64,000 bases of DNA from Acidovorax_G lacteus (GTDB lineage Bacteria > Pseudomonadota > Gammaproteobacteria > Burkholderiales > Burkholderiaceae_C). Each line of letters opens with the position of its first letter. Positions within the stretch are counted from its first letter, which is position 1. The position numbers and the translations under genes were made by a program. The stretch is from contig NZ_BAABEX010000028.1 in the NCBI RefSeq assembly GCF_039540375.1, positions 42,554-106,553 of the forward strand. Reading direction: 5' to 3'. Shown in pieces: positions 17,631 to 27,788 of the stretch. The notes under the pieces were generated by a model. It had not been told where the DNA came from and did no database searches. It saw only the letters and a list, made by a program, of their open reading frames with translations.

Positions 17631-18014
17631 ATGCAAGGACTGCACCTCACCGCCGATCTGCACGGCTGCCGCTGCGCCGCGCACTGGCTGCTGGACGCCG
17701 AGCGCCTGGGCCAGGCCTGTCTGGCCGCGGTGCAGGCCGCCGGGCTGCAGGCGGTGGGCACGCTGTTCCACAGTTTCCCGGCCACCGCGGCCGGGCCGGG
17801 CGGTGTCACGGCCACGGTGCTGCTGGCCGAGTCGCACCTGTGCGTACACACCTGGCCTGAGCAGCGCGCCGTCACACTCGATGTGTATGTGTGCAACTTC
17901 GGCGGCGACCAGTCGCCGCGCGCCCGCGCGCTGCTGGCAAGCCTGCTGGCGCTGTTCGATGCCGAGCAGGTGCACGAGCAGGCCCTGCAGCGCGGCAGCC
18001 CCCACCTCCCATGA
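17631..18014 (+). CDS. speD: S-adenosylmethionine decarboxylase proenzyme, prokaryotic type
   Basis: A 127-residue small SpeD. The self-processing site Glu67-Ser68 in AESHLCVHTWPEQ would give the pyruvoyl group; His73 and Cys88 (VYVCNFGG) match the processing and catalytic residues of the short bacterial class. It makes decarboxylated SAM, the aminopropyl donor for spermidine. The ATG is close to a TACAGT that might be a -10, leaving almost no leader. The stop overlaps the next gene by ATGA, starting a four-gene overlapping operon. No speE is in the window. Confidence 0.88.
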   Translation: MQGLHLTADLHGCRCAAHWLLDAERLGQACLAAVQAAGLQAVGTLFHSFPATAAGPGGVTATVLLAESHLCVHTWPEQRAVTLDVYVCNFGGDQSPRARALLASLLALFDAEQVHEQALQRGSPHLP

Positions 18015-18786
18015 GCCTTCAGACGCCTTCCGACATCCCGGCCCTGGTGCTGGCCGCTGGCCGCGGCGAGCGCATGCGCCCGCTGACCGACACCACCCCC
18101 AAGCCGCTGCTGCCCGTGCACGGCCGCCCGTTGCTGGCCTGGCACCTGCAGGCGCTCGCCGCAGGTGGCGTGCGGCGCGTGTGGCTCAACACCGGCTGGC
18201 TGGGCGGGTGCATCCCGGCCCATTTTGGAAGCCATTTCGTGCCCTGGCCCAGCAAAACCAAACACGACGTGCTATCCATTTCATACTCCCGCGAAGACCT
18301 GGACTTCGGCGGCGCGCTGGAGACGGCCGGGGGCATTGCGCGGGCGCTGCCGCAGCTGGGCCCGGTGTTCTGGCTGGCCGCGGGCGACGTGTTTGCGCCC
18401 GACTTCGTGTTCGACCCGACCGCCGCGCAGGCGTTTGCGCGCGGCAACGACCTGGCCCACCTGTGGTTCGTGCCCAACCCGGCGCACCACCCGCGCGGCG
18501 ACTTCGGGCTCAGCCCCGCGGGCCGCGCGTTGAACCTGCCCGAGGCCGATCCCGCGCCGCGCTATACCTACAGCACGCTGGCCCTGCTCAGGGCCGAACT
18601 GTTTGACACCCCCTGGTGCGACATTGCGCCCGGCAATCCCACAGGCACCAAGGCCCCTCTCGGACCGTTGCTGCGCCGCGCGATGGACAATGGGCGGGTG
18701 GGGGCCTCGCTCTACACCGGGCGCTGGACCGACGTGGGAACGCCCGAGCGGCTGGCCCAATTGCAAACCGAACCCCTGGAAACCTC

Positions 18787-18790
<4 letters not shown>
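18011..18790 (+). CDS. murU: MurU-like sugar-1-phosphate nucleotidyltransferase
   Basis: A 259-residue nucleotidyltransferase. The nucleotide-binding loop is LVLAAGRGERMRPLTDTTPK with PLLPVHGRPLL; GDV near residue 120 is the metal Asp site; YTGRWTDVGTPERLAQL ends the domain. It resembles MurU, which makes UDP-MurNAc in peptidoglycan recycling, though a mannose/glucose-1-phosphate specificity cannot be excluded. ATGA overlaps couple it to speD and pepP. Residues about 80-92 (VPWPSKTKHDVL) are extra relative to the MurU sequence I remember and coincide exactly with a copy of the short palindromic repeat. Confidence 0.82.
18258..18284 (+). repeat. Short palindromic repeat copy inside murU coding sequence
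   Basis: CCAAACACGACGTGCTAT, a seven-base spacer, then ATA: a degenerate copy of the AAGCACGAGCAGCTAT...ATAGC repeat. It is locally AT-rich and read in frame as KTKHDVLSIS. Confidence 0.55.
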
Positions 18791-20180
<1,390 letters not shown>

Positions 20181-20184
<4 letters not shown>

Positions 20185-20963
20185 GCCCCGCCCAGCCCCC
20201 GACATCCGCTGCGCCCGCCCCGCGGCGCGGCCGGATGGCGCTGGTGCTGTGGGCGCTGGGCCTGCCGGGCGTGGCAGCGCTGCTGGCCTCGCTGTGGCAG
20301 CCGCTGCAGCAGGGCGCGGGGCTGCTGCCCGTGCCCGTGTGGGTGGTGCTGGCCAGCAGCGGCGTGCAAACGACCGCACTGCTGGCCCTGGCTGCATGGC
20401 TGGGCGCGCGCCTGGGGCCCGATGTGGGCCTGCGCAGCCCGCTGGTGGCTGCCTGGGTGCAGGGCACGCCGCTGCACGGCGCCTGGCGTGCGCCGCTGCG
20501 GGCCGGCGTGGCCGGCGGCGTGGGCGCTGCGCTGTGGCTGGTGCTGCTGGCGGCCTGGGCGCCTGCGCCGCTGGCGCAAGACGCCGCCGCGCAGGCCGTA
20601 CCGTTGTCTGTGCGGCTGCTGTATGGCGGCATCACCGAAGAAATTTTGCTGCGCTGGGGCTTGATGACGCTGCTGGTGTGGCTGGGCTGGCGCTGGCTGC
20701 AGCGCCGCCGGAGCGCGCCTGCGGGCTGGGTGCTGGGCCTGGCCATCGTGCTCAGCGCCCTGGCCTTTGCGGCCGGGCACCTGCCCGCCGCCCATGCGCT
20801 GGCCGGCGGCCTGAGCCTGCCCGTGGTGGCCTATGTGCTGCTGGGCAATGCGGTGTTCGGGCTGCTGGCGGGCGCGCTGTATGCGCGCTGGGGGCTCGAA
20901 TCGGCCATGCTGGCCCACGCGCTGGCGCACTTGCTGGCCGGGGGCGTGGCAGCGCTGCGCTGA
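20181..20963 (+). CDS. CPBP-family intramembrane metalloprotease
   Basis: A 260-residue membrane protein with about seven hydrophobic segments. The CPBP/Abi (Rce1-like) motifs are present: YGGITEEILLRWGLM with the catalytic Glu pair, ALAFAAGHLPAAHAL with a ligand His, and LESAMLAHALAHLLAG with the final His. Related proteins cut prenylated or bacteriocin-type peptides; no bacteriocin gene is nearby and the substrate is unknown. It is the last gene of the speD-murU-pepP operon by four-base overlap. Confidence 0.85.
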
Positions 20964-21048
20964 AGGCACCACCGGCAGCGGGCGCTGTACCGGACTGGTA
21001 ACCGCCTTGCGCTACAGTTTGAAACCCGATTACAACACCCGGAGAGAC

Positions 21049-22491
21049 ATGTCCATGCCCACGCGCCGCGCCACCAAGATCGTTGCCACCCTCGGCCCCG
21101 CCTCCAGCGACCCGGCGCTGCTCGAAGCCATGATCCGCGCGGGCGTGAACGTGGTGCGCCTGAACTTCAGCCACGGCAAGGCGCAGGACCACATCGACCG
21201 TGCGATGGCGGTGCGCGAGGCGTCGGCCCGCGCAGGGCGCGAGGTGGCCATCATGGCCGACCTGCAGGGCCCCAAGATCCGTGTGGGCAAGTTCGCCGAG
21301 GGCAAGGTCATGCTCGAAGCCGGGCGGCCTTTTGTGCTTGACGCCTCGCGTACTGAGCCCGGCGACCTCGACGGCGTGGGGCTCGATTACAAGGAACTGC
21401 CGCGCGACGTGAAGCCCGGCGATGTGCTGCTGCTCAACGACGGCCTGATCGTGCTCACGGTGGACGCAGTGCGCGGCGAAGCGGTGCACACCACGGTGCG
21501 CATCGGCGGCGAGTTGTCGAACAACAAGGGCATCAACAAGCAGGGCGGCGGCCTCACGGCCCCTGCGCTCACGGCCAAGGACATGGAAGACATCCGCACC
21601 GCGATGCGCTTTCAGGCCGACTACGTGGCGGTGAGCTTTCCCAAGAACGCAACCGACATGGAAATGGCGCGCCAGCTCTGCAACGTGGCCGCGGCCGACT
21701 TCCGCCACAAGCCCGCGCTGATCGCCAAGATCGAGCGCGCCGAGGCGATCCCGAACCTGGAATCCATCCTCAAGGCCAGCGACGGCATCATGGTCGCGCG
21801 GGGCGATCTGGCGGTGGAGGTGGGCAACGCGGCCGTGCCCGCGCTGCAAAAGAAGATGATCCGCATGGCGCGCGACCTCGACAAGGTGGTGATCACGGCC
21901 ACGCAGATGATGGAGAGCATGATCTCCAACCCCGTGCCCACGCGCGCCGAAGTCAGCGACGTGGCCAACGCGGTGCTCGACGGCACCGACGCGGTGATGC
22001 TCAGCGCCGAGACGGCCGCCGGGCGCTACCCGCTCGAAACCGTGGAAGAGATGGCCAAGATCTGCGCCGCTGCCGAGGCCGCCGAAGACCACCAGCTGGA
22101 CGCCGACTTCACGGGCCAGACCTTCCGCCGCATCGACCAGTCGATCGCCATGGGCGCGCTGTTCACGGCCCACCATCTGGGCGCCAAGGCCATCGTGGCC
22201 ATGACCGACAGCGGGGCCACGGCCCTCTGGATGAGCCGCCACCGCATCCACATCCCGATCTACGCGCTCACGCCCAAGGTGGCCACCCAGCGCCGCATGG
22301 CCATGTACCGCAACGTGCGCCCGCTGCTCATGGACACCAGCGCCGACCGCGACACGGCCCTGGAGCAGGCCGAAGGCCACCTCAAGACGCGCAACATCGT
22401 GCAAAGCGGCGACGTGTACGCCATCACCTGTGGCGAGCCCATGGGGGCGCCTGGTGGCACCAATATGTTGAAGATCTGCCGCGCGCAGTAA
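21049..22491 (+). CDS. pykA: Pyruvate kinase
   Basis: About 480 residues: TRRATKIVATLGPASSDP, VVRLNFSHGK, ADLQGPKIRVG, the active-site segment LIAKIERAEAIPN, MVARGDLAVEVG and VVITATQMMESM. It converts PEP and ADP to pyruvate and ATP. Two ATGs six bases apart (21049, 21055) share one GGAG (21041-21044); the upstream one is used here, but the second has equally good spacing. Transcribed toward fba with 152 bp between. Confidence 0.96.
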   Translation: MSMPTRRATKIVATLGPASSDPALLEAMIRAGVNVVRLNFSHGKAQDHIDRAMAVREASARAGREVAIMADLQGPKIRVGKFAEGKVMLEAGRPFVLDASRTEPGDLDGVGLDYKELPRDVKPGDVLLLNDGLIVLTVDAVRGEAVHTTVRIGGELSNNKGINKQGGGLTAPALTAKDMEDIRTAMRFQADYVAVSFPKNATDMEMARQLCNVAAADFRHKPALIAKIERAEAIPNLESILKASDGIMVARGDLAVEVGNAAVPALQKKMIRMARDLDKVVITATQMMESMISNPVPTRAEVSDVANAVLDGTDAVMLSAETAAGRYPLETVEEMAKICAAAEAAEDHQLDADFTGQTFRRIDQSIAMGALFTAHHLGAKAIVAMTDSGATALWMSRHRIHIPIYALTPKVATQRRMAMYRNVRPLLMDTSADRDTALEQAEGHLKTRNIVQSGDVYAITCGEPMGAPGGTNMLKICRAQ

Positions 22492-22564
22492 GCCCGGCGG
22501 GCCTGTGCGCGATGGGTGCCCCGCCCTGTGGCTGGGGCATGACCGCCCCTGCAAAGGCGGCGGG

Positions 22565-22570
22565 TAAAAT
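22565..22570 (+). promoter_or_regulatory. Putative -10 box of fba
   Basis: TAAAAT followed by CGCGGGTTAC, 74 bp before the fba ATG. The 13-base string TAAAATCGCGGGTT recurs before purE. No -35 consensus is visible. Confidence 0.4.
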
Positions 22571-22643
22571 CGCGGGTTACCAAGCGGTTACCGCCGCAGC
22601 TGTGGCGCAGCCCTCTTCTAACCCCCGAACGGACCTCACGACC

Positions 22644-23708
22644 ATGCCTCTCGTCTCGATGCGCGAACTGCTCGACCATGCCGCCACCCACGGCTATGGC
22701 ATCCCTGCCTTCAACGTCAACAACCTGGAGCAGGTCCAGGCGGTGATGGCAGCGGCGGACGAAGTGGGCGCACCGGTGATCCTGCAGGCCAGTGCTGGCG
22801 CGCGCAAGTACGCGGGCGAGCCCTTCATCAAGCACCTGATCCAGGCCGCTGTGGAGGCGTTTCCGCACATTCCGCTGGTGATGCACCAGGACCACGGCAC
22901 CAGCCCCAAGGTCTGCCAGGGCGCGATTGATTTGGGCTTCGGCTCGGTGATGATGGACGGCTCGCTGATGGAAGACGGCAAGACGCCCGCATCGTTCGAC
23001 TACAACGTGGAAGTGACGCGCAAGGTGGTCGAAATGGCCCACAAGGTGGGCGTGACGGTGGAAGGCGAGCTTGGCTGCCTGGGCAACCTGGAAACTGGTG
23101 ATGCCGGTGAGGAAGACGGCATTGGCGCCGAAGGCAAGCTGGACCACAGCCAGATGCTGACCGACCCGGAAGAGGCGGCCCAGTTCGTCAAGGCCACGCA
23201 GCTCGATGCGCTGGCCATTGCCATCGGCACCAGCCACGGTGCGTACAAGTTCAGCCGCCCGCCCACGGGCGACATCCTGGCGATCAGCCGCGTGAAGGAA
23301 ATCCACGCGCGCATTCCGAACACGCACCTGGTGATGCACGGTTCGTCGTCGGTGCCGCAAGAGCTGCTGGACATCATCAACCAGTACGGCGGCAAGATGA
23401 AGCAGACCTATGGCGTACCGGTCAAAGAGATCCAGGAAGCCATCAAGCACGGCGTGCGCAAGATCAACATCGATACGGACATCCGCCTGGCCATGACAGG
23501 CGCGGTGCGCAAGTTCCTGGCCGAGAACCCCGACAAGTTCGACGCCCGTGAGTGGCTCAAGCCCGCACGCGAAGCAGCCAAGCTGGTGTGCAAGGCCCGC
23601 TACCTGGAATTCGGCTGCGAAGGCCAGGCCGCCAAGATCAAGGGCGATACGCTGCAGGTGATGGCCCAGCGCTACGCACAGGGCGAACTGGCCCAGGTTG
23701 TGCACTGA
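22644..23708 (+). CDS. fbaA: Class II fructose-bisphosphate aldolase
   Basis: 354 residues of the Zn-dependent class II, Calvin-cycle-type subfamily. PLVSMRELLDHAATHGYG is followed by PAFNVNNLEQ, the zinc region LVMHQDHGTSP, EGELGCLGNLETG, HGSSSVPQELLD and KINIDTDIRLAMTGA. It condenses DHAP and G3P. Followed by a strong terminator. In related genomes fba is commonly followed by purC; here it is not. Confidence 0.96.
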   Translation: MPLVSMRELLDHAATHGYGIPAFNVNNLEQVQAVMAAADEVGAPVILQASAGARKYAGEPFIKHLIQAAVEAFPHIPLVMHQDHGTSPKVCQGAIDLGFGSVMMDGSLMEDGKTPASFDYNVEVTRKVVEMAHKVGVTVEGELGCLGNLETGDAGEEDGIGAEGKLDHSQMLTDPEEAAQFVKATQLDALAIAIGTSHGAYKFSRPPTGDILAISRVKEIHARIPNTHLVMHGSSSVPQELLDIINQYGGKMKQTYGVPVKEIQEAIKHGVRKINIDTDIRLAMTGAVRKFLAENPDKFDAREWLKPAREAAKLVCKARYLEFGCEGQAAKIKGDTLQVMAQRYAQGELAQVVH

Positions 23709-23732
23709 CCCTCGCTGCGCGCATTGCATCCC

Positions 23733-23766
23733 ACCCGCCCCGGGGCCACCCGCGGCGGGTTTTTTC
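23733..23766 (+). terminator. Rho-independent terminator after fba
   Basis: ACCCGCC (23733-23739), a loop containing a smaller GC pairing, GGCGGGT (23754-23760), then six T. It starts 25 bp after the stop. Confidence 0.85.
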
Positions 23767-23963
23767 ATGCCCGTGCGCCATGCGCTCTTGCCCCCGGCCT
23801 GTGGGGCGGAAGGCCGGAGGACCGTTCTCTCAGGGTCTTCCCGGAGGCCCTTTTGGGAGTTGTCTCTACATCAGACAAATGCGACAGCGATAAAAGTTTC
23901 TTCATGTAAGCTTTCATTCAGCGAATACGTAATTCCACGGATCCCCTGGAGCGAGGAGAACCC

Positions 23964-25079
23964 ATGCGCATTGGTGTGCCTGCGGAGACGATGGCAGGAG
24001 AAACCCGGGTGGCCGCCACCCCGGAGACGGTCAAGAAACTCAAGGCCCTGGGCCACCAGGTCTGCATCGAGTCGGGTGCCGGCGTGGCGGCCAGCGTGCC
24101 CGACGCGGCCTATGCGGCCGCGGGTGGCGAGATCGCCGACGCCGCGGGCGCCTGGGGCGCCGACTTGGTGCTCAAGGTGCGTTGCCCCTCGGAGGCCGAA
24201 GCGCCGCGCCTGCGCGCCGGCAGCACCCTGGTGGGCATGCTCAACCCGTTCGATGCGGAGGGCCTGCAGCGCCTGGCCACGGCGGGTGTGACGGCCTATG
24301 CGTTGGAGGCCGCGCCGCGCACCACGCGGGCGCAGAGCATGGACGTGCTCTCCAGCCAGGCCAACATCGCAGGCTACAAGGCCGTGATGATTGCGGCCGA
24401 CCGCTACCAGCGCTTTTTCCCCATGCTCATGACGGCGGCCGGTACCGTAAAGGCTGCGCGCGTGGTAATTCTGGGCGTGGGCGTGGCGGGCCTGCAGGCC
24501 ATTGCCACAGCCAAGCGCCTGGGTGCCGTGATCGAGGCTTCTGACGTGCGCCCAAGCGTGAAGGAGCAGGTCGAATCCCTGGGTGCGAAGTTCATCGACG
24601 TGCCCTACGAAACCGCCGAAGAGAAAGAAGCCGCCGAGGGCGTGGGGGGCTATGCCCGCCCCATGCCCCAGAGCTGGCTCGACCGCCAGAAGGCCGAAGT
24701 GGCCAAGCGCGTGGCCCAGGCCGACGTGGTAATCACCACCGCCCTGATTCCGGGACGCCCGGCTCCCGTGCTCGTGACCGAAGACATGGTACGGTCCATG
24801 AAGGCGGGTTCTGTGGTCGTCGATCTGGCAGCGCCGCAGGGCGGCAACTGCCCTCTGACCGAACCCGGCCGTACCGTGGTCAAGCACGGTGTGACGCTCG
24901 TGGGAGAAACCAATCTTCCGGCCCTGGTGGCCGCAGACGCCTCGTCCCTGTATGCGCGCAACGTGCTCGATTTCCTGAAACTCATCATCAACAAGGAAGG
25001 CGCCTTGCACATGGACCTGCAGGACGACATCGTGGCGGCCTGCCTCGTGGCCCATGAAGGCGCCGTCAAGCGCGCATGA
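23964..25079 (+). CDS. pntAA: NAD(P) transhydrogenase subunit alpha, part 1
   Basis: A 371-residue soluble NAD-binding domain of proton-translocating transhydrogenase. MRIGVPAETMAGETRVAATP opens the family; SSQANIAGYKAVMIAADRY is the conserved dimer region and VILGVGVAGLQAIATAKRLGA the Rossmann motif with Asp in EASDVRP. The subunit is split in the alphaproteobacterial/betaproteobacterial manner (PntAA, PntAB, PntB), unlike the fused enteric PntA. GAGGAG precedes the ATG. Its stop overlaps the next gene by ATGA. The 197 bp upstream carry an AT-rich segment (23880-23940) that probably holds the promoter. Confidence 0.95.
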   Translation: MRIGVPAETMAGETRVAATPETVKKLKALGHQVCIESGAGVAASVPDAAYAAAGGEIADAAGAWGADLVLKVRCPSEAEAPRLRAGSTLVGMLNPFDAEGLQRLATAGVTAYALEAAPRTTRAQSMDVLSSQANIAGYKAVMIAADRYQRFFPMLMTAAGTVKAARVVILGVGVAGLQAIATAKRLGAVIEASDVRPSVKEQVESLGAKFIDVPYETAEEKEAAEGVGGYARPMPQSWLDRQKAEVAKRVAQADVVITTALIPGRPAPVLVTEDMVRSMKAGSVVVDLAAPQGGNCPLTEPGRTVVKHGVTLVGETNLPALVAADASSLYARNVLDFLKLIINKEGALHMDLQDDIVAACLVAHEGAVKRA

Positions 25080-25831
25080 CTGTTTTTTCCGTGAGCCGTT
25101 CCCGTCTTTCCATCGCCGTTGCATTGCGGCGCACCCTGCGCCCGGCGCTGCTGGCCTCGGCCGTTGCAGCACTGGCCGCGTGCGCGCCGCTGCAGCCCGA
25201 CCGCACCGAAGCCCCGGTAGGCCGTGCGCGCCTGGTGCTGCCTGATGCCGCCTGGAAAGACCTGGGCGTGGTCGCGGCCGATGCGCTGCCATCGCCTTTC
25301 CGTGGCGCGGGCCTGCCGCTCGAGACCCGGGCGGCCGTGCTGCACGATGCCCAGGGCCAGGTGCTGGCCGCGGTGCTGCTGCAAACCAATGCCACCAACC
25401 ATCCGCGCACTGGCGCCGCCTGGCAGACCGACTGCCCGCGTGAGCAGGGCCTGCTGGTGGACGACCGTGCCACGAGCCCGGTGCGCGTGGACTGCCTGCG
25501 CTTCAAGCGCTGGGCCGATCAGGCGGGCTGGGCCACCCAACAACACCCCGAGATGATGCGCTGGCTGCAGGCCCACAAGGCCGTTCCTGCCCGGCCCTAT
25601 TCGCACCTGAGCTATCGCTACGGGACGGAGGCCGGTGCCTTCGTGCAGGTGCATGCGCTGGCCGACCAGCGCCTGCTGCGGCCCGCCACCCGCAGCAACG
25701 AGGAGTTCCTGCACGCGGGAGTTCCGGCGCGCGACTGGAGCCGCCAGGTGGCGGACGCCGCGCGCCTGAGCACCGCGATGCTCGACGGGCATTTCGCATT
25801 GCCGGCATTTCCGTTGCCGGTGCCCCAATGA
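25076..25831 (+). CDS. Predicted lipoprotein of unknown function within the pnt operon
   Basis: A 251-residue protein I do not recognise. A basic N-terminus and hydrophobic run (RPALLASAVAALAACAPLQP) with lipobox LAAC, Cys at ~36, indicate an exported lipoprotein. The mature part (VLPDAAWKDLGVVAADALPS onward) has no repeats or membrane segments; it contains an internal Cys pair region (TDCPREQGLLVDDR, VDCLRFKRWA). It overlaps pntAA by ATGA and ends 24 bp before pntAB, with GAGGAG for pntAB in the gap, so it is co-translated with a transhydrogenase whose other subunits lie in the cytoplasm and inner membrane. Confidence 0.75.
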   Translation: MTVFSVSRSRLSIAVALRRTLRPALLASAVAALAACAPLQPDRTEAPVGRARLVLPDAAWKDLGVVAADALPSPFRGAGLPLETRAAVLHDAQGQVLAAVLLQTNATNHPRTGAAWQTDCPREQGLLVDDRATSPVRVDCLRFKRWADQAGWATQQHPEMMRWLQAHKAVPARPYSHLSYRYGTEAGAFVQVHALADQRLLRPATRSNEEFLHAGVPARDWSRQVADAARLSTAMLDGHFALPAFPLPVPQ

Positions 25832-25855
25832 AGTGAAGAGGAGAGGAGCCTTGCC

Positions 25856-26185
25856 ATGGAAGCCGTCTCACCGACGATCATCAACCTGATCATCTTCGTG
25901 CTGGCCATCTACGTGGGTTACCACGTGGTGTGGAACGTCACGCCCGCCCTGCACACACCGCTGATGGCGGTGACCAACGCGGTGTCGGCCATCGTGATCG
26001 TGGGCGCGATGCTCGCGGCCGCGCTCACCGAAACCCCGCTGGGCAAGACCATGGGCACGCTGGCCGTGGCACTGGCCGCCGTCAACGTGTTCGGGGGCTT
26101 CCTCGTCACGCGGCGCATGCTCGAGATGTTCAAGAAGAAAGAACGCAAGGCCCCGGCCGCGCGCTCGGAGGATGCCAAGCCATGA
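25856..26185 (+). CDS. pntAB: NAD(P) transhydrogenase subunit alpha, part 2
   Basis: A 109-residue membrane part with three hydrophobic helices (INLIIFVLAIYVGYHVVWNV, AVSAIVIVGAMLAAAL, LAVALAAVNVFGGFLVTRRM) and a basic tail. It anchors the NAD domain and forms part of the proton channel with PntB. Its stop overlaps the pntB start by ATGA. Confidence 0.94.
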   Translation: MEAVSPTIINLIIFVLAIYVGYHVVWNVTPALHTPLMAVTNAVSAIVIVGAMLAAALTETPLGKTMGTLAVALAAVNVFGGFLVTRRMLEMFKKKERKAPAARSEDAKP

Positions 26186-27606
26186 GCATGAACCTTGTGA
26201 CGCTGCTGTACCTGGTGGCGAGTGTCTGCTTCATCCAGGCCTTGAAGGGCCTGTCGCATCCCACCACGTCGATCCGCGGCAACCTGTTCGGCATGGCCGG
26301 CATGGCCATTGCGGTGCTGACCACTGCAGCGCTGATCGTCGAACTCTCGGGCGGCAAGGCGCAGGGCATGGTCTATGTGCTGGGCGGTTTGCTGGTGGGC
26401 GGCGCTGCCGGTGCCGTGATGGCCCAGCGCGTGGAGATGACCAAGATGCCCGAGCTGGTGGCCTTCATGCACAGCATGATCGGCCTGGCGGCGGTGTTCA
26501 TTGCGGTCGCGGCCGTGGCCGAGCCCTGGGCGTTTCAGATCGTCGCGCGTGGCGAGCCGATTCCGCTGGGCAACCGGCTGGAGCTGTTCCTGGGTGCGGC
26601 CATCGGGGCCATTACGTTCAGCGGCTCGGTGATCGCCTTTGGCAAGCTCAGCGGCAAATACAAGTTCCGTCTGTTCCAGGGCGCGCCCGTGGTGTTCTCG
26701 GGCCAGCATTTGCTGAACCTGGTGCTGGGCCTGGCCACCGTGGGCCTGGGCCTGGTGTTCATGTTCACCGAGAACTGGACTGCCTTCTTCATCATGCTGG
26801 CGCTGTCCTTCGTATTGGGCGTGCTGATCATCATCCCGATTGGCGGTGCCGACATGCCGGTGGTGGTGTCCATGCTCAACAGCTATTCGGGCTGGGCGGC
26901 TGCGGGCATCGGCTTCAGCCTCAACAACAGCATGCTGATCATTGCGGGCTCGCTGGTGGGCAGTTCGGGCGCGATCCTGAGCTACATCATGTGCAAGGCC
27001 ATGAATCGCTCGTTCTTCAATGTGATTCTCGGTGGCTTTGGCGGAGACGCTGGCACGGCGGCAGCCGGTGCCCAGGTGCAGCGCACCGTCAAGAGTGGCA
27101 GCGCCGACGACGTGGCCTTTGTGCTGGGCAATGCCGAGACCGTGATCATCGTCCCCGGCTATGGTCTGGCCGTGGCCCGTGCGCAGCACGCGGTCAAGGA
27201 GCTGGCCCAGAAGCTGGTGGAAAAGGGCATCACGGTGAAGTACGCCATTCACCCGGTGGCAGGCCGCATGCCAGGCCACATGAACGTGCTGCTCGCCGAG
27301 GCCGAAGTGCCCTACGACCAGGTGTTCGAGATGGAAGACATCAACGGCGAATTCGGCCAGGCCGATGTGGCCATCATCCTGGGCGCGAACGACGTGGTGA
27401 ACCCGGCCGCGCACACCAAGGGCAGTCCGATCTATGGCATGCCCATCCTGGAAGCCTACAAGGCCAAGACCGTGATCGTGAACAAGCGCTCGATGGCCGC
27501 CGGCTACGCAGGCCTAGACAACGAGCTGTTCTACATGGACAAGACCATGATGGTTTTCGGCGACGCGAAAAAGGTCGTGGAAGACATCGGCAAGGCCATC
27601 GAGTAA
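26182..27606 (+). CDS. pntB: NAD(P) transhydrogenase subunit beta
   Basis: 474 residues: about nine membrane helices in the first ~270, then the NADP-binding domain III. Landmarks are GGADMPVVVSMLNSYSGWAA, the domain-III loop VIIVPGYGLAVARAQHAVK, IHPVAGRMPGHMNVLLAEA, GANDVVNPAAHT and NKRSMAAGYAGLDNELF. With PntAA/AB it drives NADPH formation from NADH by the proton gradient. No T-run terminator follows; the 182-bp gap to fadD has only a GCACGCA/TGCGTGC hairpin near 27658-27686. Confidence 0.96.
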   Translation: MSMNLVTLLYLVASVCFIQALKGLSHPTTSIRGNLFGMAGMAIAVLTTAALIVELSGGKAQGMVYVLGGLLVGGAAGAVMAQRVEMTKMPELVAFMHSMIGLAAVFIAVAAVAEPWAFQIVARGEPIPLGNRLELFLGAAIGAITFSGSVIAFGKLSGKYKFRLFQGAPVVFSGQHLLNLVLGLATVGLGLVFMFTENWTAFFIMLALSFVLGVLIIIPIGGADMPVVVSMLNSYSGWAAAGIGFSLNNSMLIIAGSLVGSSGAILSYIMCKAMNRSFFNVILGGFGGDAGTAAAGAQVQRTVKSGSADDVAFVLGNAETVIIVPGYGLAVARAQHAVKELAQKLVEKGITVKYAIHPVAGRMPGHMNVLLAEAEVPYDQVFEMEDINGEFGQADVAIILGANDVVNPAAHTKGSPIYGMPILEAYKAKTVIVNKRSMAAGYAGLDNELFYMDKTMMVFGDAKKVVEDIGKAIE

Positions 27607-27788
27607 GCCTGTGTGCGGGCTTGGGCCCGCCACAAGTCCCCACCGTTTCCGGGGGCTCGCACGCACGCTCCCTGCGGTGCGTGCGGCCTAGGGAAACTAC
27701 ACCCCCGCGGCGCGGCCACCGGCAGGGACAATGCCGGGGTTCAACCCGCATCCACCCCATCGCAACAAGAAGTATTGGAGAGACACGC

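Noticed and set aside
15418..18606. A ~1060-codon plus-strand open frame opposite tkt
   Set aside because: It is a GC-rich shadow of transketolase; there is no ribosome site or recognisable domain.
27658..27686. GCACGCA/TGCGTGC hairpin as terminator of pntB
   Set aside because: No T-run follows; left as an unclassified hairpin.
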